Assembly (NCBI GenBank): GCA_036386835.1 | Contig: DASVUX010000038.1 | Coordinates: 62,001 to 126,000 of the forward strand | DNA: 64,000 bases | Origin: 2-12-FULL-35-15 sp036386835 | GTDB taxonomy: Bacteria > Bacteroidota > Bacteroidia > 2-12-FULL-35-15 | Direction: 5' to 3' | Shown here: positions 18,581 to 26,600 of the stretch, piece by piece | Numbering within the stretch: position 1 is the first letter of the stretch | Layout: every line of letters begins with the position of its first letter | Notes under the pieces: model-generated | The model's database searches: none | Seen by the model: the letters and a program-made list of their open reading frames with translations, nothing else | Told to the model about the DNA's origin: nothing | Translations under genes and position numbers: made by a program

Positions 18581-18870
18581 ACTATATTTAAATTCTTTGA
18601 TTTAATAATGGTTTTCAGCAATAACACTGTTGAACGCTGTTCTATGAATAATAAGACCTAACGGGAATACTACATTTAAGTTCTTTTAAGTAATTAATGT
18701 TCAATGGTAACAATAAAACTATTTGAAGCTGTTATTATGTAATATAGTGCCTGACAGAGCAAACATATTTTAACTCCTTTATTAATTACTGGTTAAACAG
18801 CAGCAACAAATATTGAAAGATAGTGTGATGAATAATAGTTTTTTGGCGAACAACGTTATCTTAAGAATGC
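18551..18870. repeat. Four degenerate tandem repeats of ~91 bp
   Basis: The landmark ATGAATAATAAG-like sequence recurs at 18555, 18644, 18737 (ATGTAATATAG) and 18828, spaced 89-93 bp. Each is followed by a CCTgACGGG-like piece and an AT-rich stretch (ATATTTAAATTCTTT, ACATTTAAGTTCTTT, ATATTTTAACTCCTT). No coding frame survives across the units. They look like tandem multiplication of the transposon-end hairpin segment followed by decay. Confidence 0.65.
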
Positions 18871-18958
18871 CGCCAAAAACTCTCACTCAATTGTGTTAAT
18901 TATTCTTATTGGCTTTAAAAAGCTGAATCAATTTAATTTATATAGCATTCATCTGGAT

Positions 18959-19023
18959 GGCTCCTGAGGAGCCCCTTATTTTTGCACCCTCTTAAAACCA
19001 TATATAAGCTCCGGAGGAGCGTA
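18959..19023. repeat. Two REP-like units abutting the next gene
   Basis: GGCTCC-TGA-GGAGCC (18959-18973) and GCTCC-GGA-GGAGC (19008-19020), each followed by a TTATT-type tail. The tail of the second unit supplies the stop codon of the minus-strand gene ending at 19024, and the hairpin could act in 3'-end formation. Confidence 0.75.
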
Positions 19024-19917
19024 TTATACCTTCTCAAAAGTAAATGACAGCATTAGCTCATTCCTGAATTGGAATTTATAAGGTGGGTAGGGCAAATAAC
19101 GGATCTTGCTGTCGATTATAAAATCCATGAACCTGAATATCTTTACAATTACCCTGTTTCTGAAATCAATATCAAATTTTTCCCGGTGTACGGCATTAGC
19201 AAAAGCCCGCGAATAGTTTTCCCATCTCACACGGTTTCCAATTGACTTTCTTATATAAGTGTTTAGGCCGATCCCATACTGTGAGCTTATTAATGTTTTT
19301 TTATAAATCATATCTTCTTTGTTTTCTTCTAAAGGTGGATCTAAAAAGGGAAATGTTGAAGTCCTTAATGTTACAAATGCCAGGTTGATCCTGCACGACT
19401 TCCAGAAATTAAATGTTGTTCCGTAACTAAGATCAATATTCATTGGATTTCCGAAACCAGCAGCCCACCGCTTCATGTAATCTCCATTTTCACTATAATA
19501 CATTTCGTAATTTGAAAGAAACTGTGAATTAAAATAGAAGCTGAATATGTTCTCAAGCCTTTTATTAGTGTTCTTCACAAAATCAACACTCAGATCGAGA
19601 TAGTCGTTACTTTTATACCAGGTACTATCAGCAAACTTCATGTATCCCAGTTCCCCATTAAACCTTATATGACTCTCCCATTTATTCCCGACAGTATCCA
19701 AATTAATATTAGAGCGGATAAGAAATGAATAATTATTATAGCCGCTATATTTCCAATTTTTATAGTGTGTATAAGATGCGGAGATGTTGTTGGTAAAAGT
19801 GATGGTTGAGGGAAGGTGGTATGCCTGTTCGGTTTTTTGGGCATAAGCATAATATGGCAAAACCATATATTTGAAAAAACAAAATATCAAATACAACGCA
19901 AATTTCTGATAATTCAT
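19024..19917 (-). CDS. DUF3078-like outer-membrane beta-barrel protein
   Basis: 297 residues from the ATG at 19917 (MNYQKFALYLIFCFFKYM...AYAQ signal peptide); an upstream TTG at 19932 is less likely. The mature part alternates polar and aromatic residues (NWKYSGYNNYSFLIRSNINLD, GNKWESHIRFNGELGYMKF) and ends in phenylalanine-rich strands (FRNELMLSFTFEKV), as in barrels of the DUF3078 group. It lies 18 bp after the lipoprotein gene, so the two are probably co-transcribed. Its TAA stop is part of a palindromic repeat. The region is very AT-rich compared with the flanking housekeeping genes. Confidence 0.65.
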   Translation of the reverse strand: MNYQKFALYLIFCFFKYMVLPYYAYAQKTEQAYHLPSTITFTNNISASYTHYKNWKYSGYNNYSFLIRSNINLDTVGNKWESHIRFNGELGYMKFADSTWYKSNDYLDLSVDFVKNTNKRLENIFSFYFNSQFLSNYEMYYSENGDYMKRWAAGFGNPMNIDLSYGTTFNFWKSCRINLAFVTLRTSTFPFLDPPLEENKEDMIYKKTLISSQYGIGLNTYIRKSIGNRVRWENYSRAFANAVHREKFDIDFRNRVIVKIFRFMDFIIDSKIRYLPYPPYKFQFRNELMLSFTFEKV

Positions 19918-19935
19918 AGGCTTGCGAAACAATTA

Positions 19936-20553
19936 TTATTTCACTTGCGTTTTCAGATCCAAATTCATCCCCTTTATTGGATCTAAACAAGCTTTGATTA
20001 TCTTAACTTTACAATTCTTTGCATTCGATAAATTTTGTTCCCAAACCTTCACATGATCCCGATTTAGTTGACCCACAAATTTTGCCCATGTAATTACTAC
20101 TATAACATCATACTCGTTTATATTATAGGAAACGGCTTGGCCGTTACTACGAATAAAAAATTTCGAAAAATCAATATAATTATACTCTGTTTTTTTCAAC
20201 CCTAAATAAGCATTACATACATTTTTAGTAAAATCGAATCCAGCTCCATTGCATACAGTGTCTGGCTTATACTTCAAAAGCCTTCCACTTCTATCGAACA
20301 CATACAACTCTGGAAGTCCTATGTTAAAATGTTTTGTTGGCTCATCTGCCTTTGTGTAATACTTCATAAACATTGCCGAATCCTTTAAAAAGACTAAGTT
20401 CGTGGTATCCATTTCCAACTTATAACAATAATTTTTATACGATTCTATTGATTCTTCTCGCGGATCATGGTATCCATACATTGCTAACAAAATCCTTTGG
20501 CATCCAGAAGTTAAGCACACTAGTATTATAATAATTAAAAGGAATCTTTTCAT
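19936..20553 (-). CDS. Putative lipoprotein of unknown function
   Basis: 205 residues. The N-terminus MKRFLLIIIILVCLTSGC is a lipoprotein signal with lipobox LTSGC, so the mature protein would start at Cys18 and be membrane-anchored. The rest is soluble, with tyrosine- and lysine-rich stretches and no motif I recognise. It belongs to a minus-strand run with the genes on either side; a stable hairpin (20567-20596) separates it from the upstream gene. I do not recognise the family. Confidence 0.6.
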   Translation of the reverse strand: MKRFLLIIIILVCLTSGCQRILLAMYGYHDPREESIESYKNYCYKLEMDTTNLVFLKDSAMFMKYYTKADEPTKHFNIGLPELYVFDRSGRLLKYKPDTVCNGAGFDFTKNVCNAYLGLKKTEYNYIDFSKFFIRSNGQAVSYNINEYDVIVVITWAKFVGQLNRDHVKVWEQNLSNAKNCKVKIIKACLDPIKGMNLDLKTQVK

Positions 20554-20566
20554 TACTCTTTTTTTT

Positions 20567-20596
20567 AAGTAGAGCTATCTGTCGATAGCTCTACTT
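20567..20596. terminator. Stable intercistronic hairpin
   Basis: A 13-bp perfect stem AAGTAGAGCTATC (20567-20579) / GATAGCTCTACTT (20584-20596) with a TGTC loop. On the transcribed minus strand it is followed by A rather than U, so it may be a weak terminator, an mRNA-stabilising element, or a plus-strand terminator. Confidence 0.55.
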
Positions 20597-20602
20597 TGTT
20601 AA

Positions 20603-21001
20603 TTATTGTTTAATGATAAGTTTATAACCAAATGAAGTTTTTTCTATATCATACATTCCAGCCTTAATTACCAATTGCCTTGTAGTTCTTAAAGCTTTTA
20701 GTATATCTGCTTCTATTTCTGCGTCCTCACCAATTTTAACCTTACCGTCTCTTATTAAGCTTTCTTTACCTTTCATAGATTCGTTTGAAATCTCCCACAT
20801 TAATTCATTGCTTCTCTCGTTAAATTGAATCGTGCCATTACTAAATGCTGATTCCACTCCTACGGACCCACCACACCATCCAAAACCTGCACAGCTAAGA
20901 GACTTTTGTCCTATTCTAACTTTAATTGTAATTATCGGACCGGCGAAAGCCTTAACTGACATTGATACTAATATTACTGCTGCTATTATTAATTTTTTCA
21001 T
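20603..21001 (-). CDS. Small secreted protein of unknown function
   Basis: 132 residues with a clear signal peptide (MKKLIIAAVILVSMSVKAFA) and a mature part of about 112 residues. A short region with two cysteines (SCAGFGWCGG) could hold a disulfide. The C-terminal half resembles a small beta-rich domain (RTTRQLVIKAGMYDIEKTSFGYKLIIKQ). It is the first gene of an AT-rich minus-strand operon, preceded by a ~240-nt leader and a good promoter. Family not recognised. Confidence 0.6.
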   Translation of the reverse strand: MKKLIIAAVILVSMSVKAFAGPIITIKVRIGQKSLSCAGFGWCGGSVGVESAFSNGTIQFNERSNELMWEISNESMKGKESLIRDGKVKIGEDAEIEADILKALRTTRQLVIKAGMYDIEKTSFGYKLIIKQ

Positions 21002-21240
21002 GATTATTAATAAGGGTTAATTGTTTTTTAAATGAATTATTGATAATTTCAACCCTTGAAGAAAAACCCAAGGGTTTGTTTTCAACGACTCTTCTGAAGA
21101 GTGTGATGTTTTTATGGTTTAATTACTGTTTCTCATTTACCTCCTTCCTTTTTAGTAAGTTTCCTAGGCCTACTTGAACGACTTGAAGAGTCGTTTTTTA
21201 GTTTACGTAATTATTAAACTTGTTCTTACTGTGTTTAATC
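21002..21240 (-). promoter_or_regulatory. Structured 5' leader of the secreted-protein operon
   Basis: The leader contains several alternative pairings. AACCCTT (21051-21057) can pair with AAGGGTT (21012-21018). CCCTTG (21053-21058) can pair with CAAGGG (21069-21074). AAACCC (21064-21069) can pair with GGGTTT (21072-21077). There are also hairpins around 21089-21106 (ACTCTTC/GAAGAGT) and 21177-21195 (AACGACT/AGTCGTT). A five-codon ORF (MRNSN, 21136 down to 21119) follows an AAGGAGG stretch, which is unusual in this phylum. The arms compete, as in attenuators, but no known riboswitch class is evident. Confidence 0.35.
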
Positions 21241-21245
21241 GGCTG

Positions 21246-21277
21246 CAAATATAGATTCATATCTTTTTTAAATGCAA
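21246..21277 (-). promoter_or_regulatory. Bacteroidota-type promoter for the 21001-19024 operon
   Basis: On the minus strand, TTG (21277-21275), 21 bases, then TATATTTG (21253-21246), a full match to the TAnnTTTG -7 element with the usual spacing from the -33 TTG. Confidence 0.6.
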
Positions 21278-21647
21278 GGGCCTGCTTATACAAAATTTAC
21301 CCAAAACTTAGGTTTCGCTCACTATCGTTTTAAAACAATCCTTGATTTCATTGGGCAAACATCCTCCCACTTATTCCTTCTGCATTAAAGGACTTTAATT
21401 ATTCACAACAATATTAACATGTAAGAAATTTGTAAAAATTGTAAAGGTTTTTCATCAGCGCCAACAAACTTTTAAAAGCTTTATGTTAAGTCAAAAGCCA
21501 TATCAGCAAAGAAACCCGGCCTCAGTAAGCGACAACTATAAAACTCACTTGTATTAATAATAAATACACTTTTGCCAATTTAGAGATGTAAGATTTTCAT
21601 TAAAACTGTAAGTGAAAATTTTAACTTCGTGTTGTAAATCGTGCGAA

Positions 21648-21866
21648 ATGTCCCAATCTAACAACCCCCTTCATGGCAAAACCCTTCAAATGATCCTTGA
21701 AGAATTGCTGGAACATTACCGCTGGGAAGGCCTGGCCTATCATATTCCTGTGAACTGTTTTATGAAAGACCCCAGCATTAAGTCGAGCCTCACATTCCTT
21801 CGGAAAACTCCCTGGGCACGTACCAAAGTAGAAGAGCTGTACACCCGCCTGAAAGAAAATTCATAA
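21648..21866 (+). CDS. VF530-family (DUF2132) DNA-binding-like protein
   Basis: The ATG at 21648 gives MSQSNNPLHGKTLQMILEEL, the usual opening of the family; a GTG at 21612 would add 12 atypical cysteine-rich residues. The 72-residue protein keeps the hallmark stretches NPLHG, IPVNCF, DPSIKSSLTFLRKTPWAR and KVEELY. Members such as Vibrio VF530 are small helical proteins described as DNA-binding-like, but their role is not established. It stands alone on the plus strand between the AT-rich operon and a secreted-protein gene. Confidence 0.85.
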   Translation: MSQSNNPLHGKTLQMILEELLEHYRWEGLAYHIPVNCFMKDPSIKSSLTFLRKTPWARTKVEELYTRLKENS

Positions 21867-21915
21867 GACTATAATAAACCCATTCAGCGGCCGTTATTGC
21901 TTAAATCATTTACCC

Positions 21916-22389
21916 ATGAAAGCTGCCGCACTCGCCCTCTTATTTATACCTATCGCTTCAATCGCACAAACCGGGAAACCAGTTGCCAAATCCAGCAGTA
22001 CGGACTGCCCTACCTTTGTGAACAAACCACAGGTGAGCAAAGCAGCTTATTTTGAGTCGCTGCGCCATACGAAAAAAGCCGCAAAACCTGCAGCTGAAAA
22101 TAAAAAGCCGGAACCGGCATATGTTCCTTCCTTTGCTTCCACCTCCGACAAAGTGCTTGAAAAGCCAGCCTCTCCCCCGGCGAAACCTGTGGAGGAGAAA
22201 AAGCCCGTGATCGCGGAAAAGCAGAAACCCGCTGCAGCCCCGGTTGAAAAGAAAGTGACTGCGGAAGACGGACCGGAAGAAAAAGTGCAGATCGCAGAAA
22301 AGAAAGCCCCTAAAAAGAAAAAAGCCCTTAATACTTCAGGCAGGGTACGCACCCCAAGACGCAGCGCTGAAAAGTGCCCGCAATTTTAA
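21916..22389 (+). CDS. Secreted Lys/Pro/Ala-rich low-complexity protein
   Basis: 157 residues. Signal peptide MKAAALALLFIPIASIAQ, then a short conserved-looking part (STDCPTFVNKPQVSKAAYFESLR) and a long low-complexity segment of alternating EKK, KPA and PAAAP (residues ~55-140) ending in a basic tail (SGRVRTPRRSAEKCPQF). The composition suggests an extended periplasmic linker or a protein binding acidic polymers; no domain is recognised. The last four bases overlap the 3' end of the convergent truA gene. Confidence 0.6.
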   Translation: MKAAALALLFIPIASIAQTGKPVAKSSSTDCPTFVNKPQVSKAAYFESLRHTKKAAKPAAENKKPEPAYVPSFASTSDKVLEKPASPPAKPVEEKKPVIAEKQKPAAAPVEKKVTAEDGPEEKVQIAEKKAPKKKKALNTSGRVRTPRRSAEKCPQF

Positions 22390-23177
22390 ACCATTCCATG
22401 TGAGAGTGCAGGAAGGAAATTTGTTCGTGGCGGAATGTCAAGGAATGGATAGCTCACCTTTGAAAGATACAATCCCTGCGGATGTGCCGGCAGCAATAAT
22501 GCGGAAGCTTCCTGTGTCCGCAATGAATGTTCAAACGCTTCTACGGTGCTCTCCCCTCTTCCTATTTCCAGGAATTTTCCCATCAGCATCCTGATCATGC
22601 ATTTAAGGAAGCGGTTGGCCGTAATCCGGAACCTCAGCCTGTCGCCTTTTTCCGTATGGAACAATTGTGCATGCGTTACAATGCATTTGGTATGATTGTG
22701 CTTTTCAGGTGATTTGCAGAAAGCATGATAATCCTCGTACTTCATGAGCAGGGCGATCGCCTCTTTCATCTTTTCAAAATCAAGTCGCTCAACCAGGTAC
22801 ATGGAGCTGAAATCACCCAGGAAAGGATCCTTGTAAGTATGCAGGAAATAATCATACGTGCGCGATACCGCATTGTATCTCGCGTGTTGGTCTTCCGCTG
22901 CAGGAATGATATCAAACACCGCTATATCCCGGGGAAGCACTTTGTTTAAGCGGAATACCAGGTCGTAATCCCATTCCTTCAGCGTTTCAATATGGAAAAA
23001 GTACTGGCTGGCGCTTACCATGGCATCGGTACGGCCGCAGCCGAACACCGTTACCTTCTCTTTCAGGATCCTTTCAAAAGCATTCTCCAGCACTTCCTGC
23101 ACAGTGATGATCCCCGGCTGCCGCTGCCATCCGCGGTAGTGGTAACCATGATATGCGATATGAAAGAAGTATTTCAA
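22386..23177 (-). CDS. truA: tRNA pseudouridine synthase A-like protein
   Basis: 263 residues. TruA makes pseudouridine at positions 38-40 of tRNA anticodon arms. The catalytic aspartate is Asp51 in GCGRTDAMVSA; the usual family form is GRTDAGVHA, so two neighbouring positions differ. Other landmarks are YHGYHYRGWQRQ near the N-terminus, LNKVLPRDIAV, ARYNAVSRTYDYFL, and FRITANRFLKCMIRMLMG. Length and order fit TruA. The substitutions in the active loop may mean a diverged TruA subgroup. It converges with the secreted protein gene, overlapping it by 4 bp. Confidence 0.88.
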   Translation of the reverse strand: MKYFFHIAYHGYHYRGWQRQPGIITVQEVLENAFERILKEKVTVFGCGRTDAMVSASQYFFHIETLKEWDYDLVFRLNKVLPRDIAVFDIIPAAEDQHARYNAVSRTYDYFLHTYKDPFLGDFSSMYLVERLDFEKMKEAIALLMKYEDYHAFCKSPEKHNHTKCIVTHAQLFHTEKGDRLRFRITANRFLKCMIRMLMGKFLEIGRGESTVEAFEHSLRTQEASALLLPAHPQGLYLSKVSYPFLDIPPRTNFLPALSHGMV

Positions 23178-23222
23178 CCTTTGTGTTTTGATTGGTAAAT
23201 GTAAGTATTAAAGACCTGAAAA

Positions 23223-23254
23223 TTTGCTGATTATTGATTAGTTAAGTATCTTTA
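23223..23254 (+). promoter_or_regulatory. Candidate promoter for the metH leader
   Basis: TTTG (23223-23226), 20 bases, then TATCTTTA (23247-23254), one mismatch from TAnnTTTG. It would start an RNA that contains the SAM riboswitch about 130 bases on. Confidence 0.35.
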
Positions 23255-23324
23255 CGGCTGTTCTTTAGATCATAGTAAAATCAAATTTCCATTATAATTT
23301 CAGTTATTGCTCCTGTTAACGGAG

Positions 23325-23346
23325 GATCCCGGATCAAGTCGGGGAT
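23325..23346. repeat. Palindromic intergenic repeat in the metH leader
   Basis: GATCCCGGATCAAGTCGGGGAT can fold with ATCCC/GGGGAT arms. It resembles the widespread 'ATCCCGGA...TCCGGGAT' class of dispersed palindromes. It lies upstream of, and separate from, the riboswitch aptamer. Confidence 0.45.
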
Positions 23347-23387
23347 TAATAAATCTGAAATTTTATGCTGAAATTCCGGTTTTACCA

Positions 23388-23486
23388 ACTTATCCAGAAA
23401 GGCAGAGGGAAGCGCCCTGTGAAGCCTTGACAACCCATCCGTAAGGAGAAGGTGTCAATTCGCTCTTTTTAAAAGAACAGATAAGT
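23388..23486 (+). ncRNA. SAM-I (S-box) riboswitch
   Basis: The element has a P1 helix ACTTATC (23388-23394) / GATAAGT (23480-23486), the conserved core AGAAAGGCAGAGGGA, CCCTGTGAAGCC, GACAACC and the later AAGGTGTCAATTC, in the order and spacing of the S-box aptamer. It binds S-adenosylmethionine and here precedes methionine synthase. GTCAGA just at and after P1 (23485-23490) is complementary to TCTGAC (23532-23537) in the 5' arm of the following terminator. This fits an on/off switch: high SAM stabilises P1 and lets the terminator form. Confidence 0.93.
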
Positions 23487-23525
23487 CAGAATATATTTTT
23501 TTGAAACATCAGTATCAAAATATTT

Positions 23526-23563
23526 ATCTCCTCTGACTATAAACGTTAGGGGAGATTTTTTTT
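23526..23563 (+). terminator. Riboswitch-controlled intrinsic terminator
   Basis: 12-bp stem ATCTCCTCTGAC (23526-23537) / GTTAGGGGAGAT (23545-23556) with G-T pairs, followed by an eight-T run. It lies between the SAM-I aptamer and the metH start. Confidence 0.88.
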
Positions 23564-23605
23564 GTGCACAGGAATTAAAACAACAACATACCGAATTACA
23601 ATATT

Positions 23606-26600
23606 ATGAGTGACATCAGGAAAGAACTCGAGAACCGGATCCTTGTGATCGATGGTGCTATGGGAACGATGATCCAGCAATACAAGCTGGAAGAAAAAGA
23701 TTACCGCAGCAAGCGGTTTGCCGACTGGCACAAGGACCTGAAGGGCAACAACGACCTTCTTTCCATTACACAGCCGCAGATCATTAAAGCGATCCATAAA
23801 GAATATTTAAAAGCCGGTGCTGACATTATTGAAACGAATACGTTCAGCGCAACTACCATTGCAATGGCTGATTACGACATGCAGGCGCTTGCCTATGAGC
23901 TTAACCTGGAATCGGCAAAAATCGCCAAGGAAGCAATAGCGGAATACCAAAAGGAAAGCGGTGACACCTCACCGAAATATGTTGCAGGGGCTTTCGGTCC
24001 CACCAATCGCACCTTATCTCTTTCTCCCAATGTAAATGATCCCGGTTACCGGGCCGTCACTTTTGATGAGCTTGTGGAAGCCTATGCGGAACAGGCCCGC
24101 GGCTTACTCGATGGGGGTTCTGATATCCTCCTTGTTGAAACGATCTTTGACACGCTCAATGCAAAAGCGGCATTGTTCGCGATCCAGGATGTATGCAAAG
24201 AAAGGGACCTGCGGGTGCCCGTGATGGTTTCAGGAACGATCACCGATGCAAGCGGCCGTACTTTGTCAGGACAGACCACCGAAGCTTTCTTAAATTCCAT
24301 TTCACATGTCGATCTTCTGAGTGTCGGCTTAAATTGCGCACTGGGAGCGAAAGACATGCGCCCTTATCTTGAAGAGCTTGCTCAAAAAGCGCCTTTTTAT
24401 GTCAGCGCTTACCCGAATGCCGGTTTACCGAACCAGTTTGGCGAGTATGACCAGGATGCGCATGAAATGGGACACCAGGTTGAAGAGTTCCTGAAAGCCG
24501 GATTTTTAAATATTGTCGGGGGCTGCTGCGGCACTACTCCATCTCATATTAAACGGATTGCAGAGATCGCAAAAAATTCCAAACCACGTAAAAAACCGTC
24601 AGCAGACCACCTGATGCACCTGAGCGGGCTCGAGCCCGTAACGCTTCGTCCTGAAAGTAATTTCATGAACGTGGGTGAACGTACGAATGTAACGGGATCC
24701 AAAAAATTCCTGCGCCTGATCAAGGAAGGAAATTATGAGGAAGCACTCTCTATTGCCCGGGAACAGGTAGAAGGGGGAGCCCAGGTTATTGATGTGAACA
24801 TGGATGAAGGGATGCTTGATTCGGAAGCGGCCATGACCAAATTCCTGAACCTGATCGCCTCAGAACCGGACATTTCAAGGGTGCCGATCATGATCGATTC
24901 TTCCAAATGGACAGTCATTGAAGCCGGACTTAAATGTGTACAGGGAAAAGCAATCGTGAATTCCATTTCCATGAAGGAAGGGGAAGCTAATTTTATTGAG
25001 CAGGCCAAAAAGATCAGGCAGTACGGAGCTGCCGTAATTGTAATGGCATTTGATGAGATAGGACAGGCAGATACCCTTCAGCGAAGGATAGATATCTGTA
25101 AACGCGCTTATGAGATCCTTGTAAACCAGGTGAACTTTCCCCCGCAGGATATCATTTTCGATCCTAATATTTTTCCTGTTGCTACCGGGATGGAAGAGCA
25201 CAGGCTGAATGCTTTAGACTTTTTTAATGCTACCAAATGGATCAAGGAAAATCTGCCTTATGCAAAAGTAAGCGGTGGTGTAAGCAATGTCTCCTTCTCC
25301 TTCAGGGGGAATGATGTAGTCCGCGAAGCTATTCACGGTGCCTTTCTTTATCATGCCGTTAAGAACGGGATGGACATGGGAATTGTGAATCCATCCCAAT
25401 TGCAGGTGTATGATGACATCCCGAAAGACCTCCTGGAACTGGTGGAGGATGTTCTTCTCAACAGAAGGGACGATGCAACGGAGCGCCTGGTGAACCATGC
25501 GGAAACATTAAAAGGAACTTCGAATGAAAAAGCAGAGAAGGATGAGGCATGGAGAAAAGGAACGGTTGAAGAGCGTTTGAGCCACGCACTCGTTAAAGGA
25601 ATTGTTGAATACATTGATATTGACACTGAAGAAGCGCGTTTAAAGTTAGGCAGGCCCTTGCATGTGATCGAAGGGCCGTTAATGGACGGAATGAACGTAG
25701 TTGGCGACTTGTTCGGCAGCGGGAAGATGTTCCTTCCGCAGGTAGTAAAAAGCGCAAGGGTAATGAAAAAAGCAGTTGCGTATCTTGAACCTTATCTTCA
25801 GCAGGAAAAAGAAACGAACCGCTTAGCGGGCATAGTTGGCAACGGAAGGCAGAATGCAGGAAAGATCCTGATGGCAACAGTGAAAGGCGATGTGCATGAT
25901 ATAGGGAAGAACATTGTTGGCGTTGTGCTGGCCTGCAACAATTACGAGATCATCGACCTGGGAGTAATGGTGTCCTGTGACAAGATCCTGGAAGAAGCAA
26001 AGAAGCACAACGTGGATGTGATCGGCCTGAGCGGGTTGATCACACCTTCCCTCGATGAAATGGTGCATGTTGCAAAAGAAATGGAGCGGTTGAAATTCAC
26101 CACACCTTTGCTGATAGGAGGCGCCACAACTTCTAAAGTTCATACAGCGGTGAAGATCGCGCAGAATTATTCAGGCCCTGTTGTTCATGTTAATGATGCC
26201 AGCAAGTCTGTTCCGGTTGCCAGCAGCCTGATCTCAGAAGAGCTCCGTGCGGCATTCATGAAAGAAGTAAATGCAGATTACGAGCGCGTACGTGAACAGA
26301 ATAAAAATGCCCAGTCACAGAATAAATACATTCCTCTTAAAGAAGCGCGGGAGAATAAGTTTCCGGTCAACTGGGACAATACTGCTTTTCATGAGCCCGC
26401 ATTTACAGGGAACAAAACGTTTACGGATTATCCTCTGCAAGAGATCGCTGAATACATCGACTGGACCCCATTTTTTATCAGCTGGGAAATGAAAGGTTCA
26501 TATCCGAGGATCCTTGAAGATAAAGAACGCGGTGCTGAAGCAAAAAAATTATTCAATGATGCACAGCAGATGCTTAAAAAAATAATTGATGAAAAATGGC

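Noticed and set aside
22047..22352. Minus-strand frame inside the Lys/Pro-rich secreted protein
   Set aside because: It is the complement of low-complexity codons (FFSST, AAGF); the plus frame has a signal peptide and the proper start.
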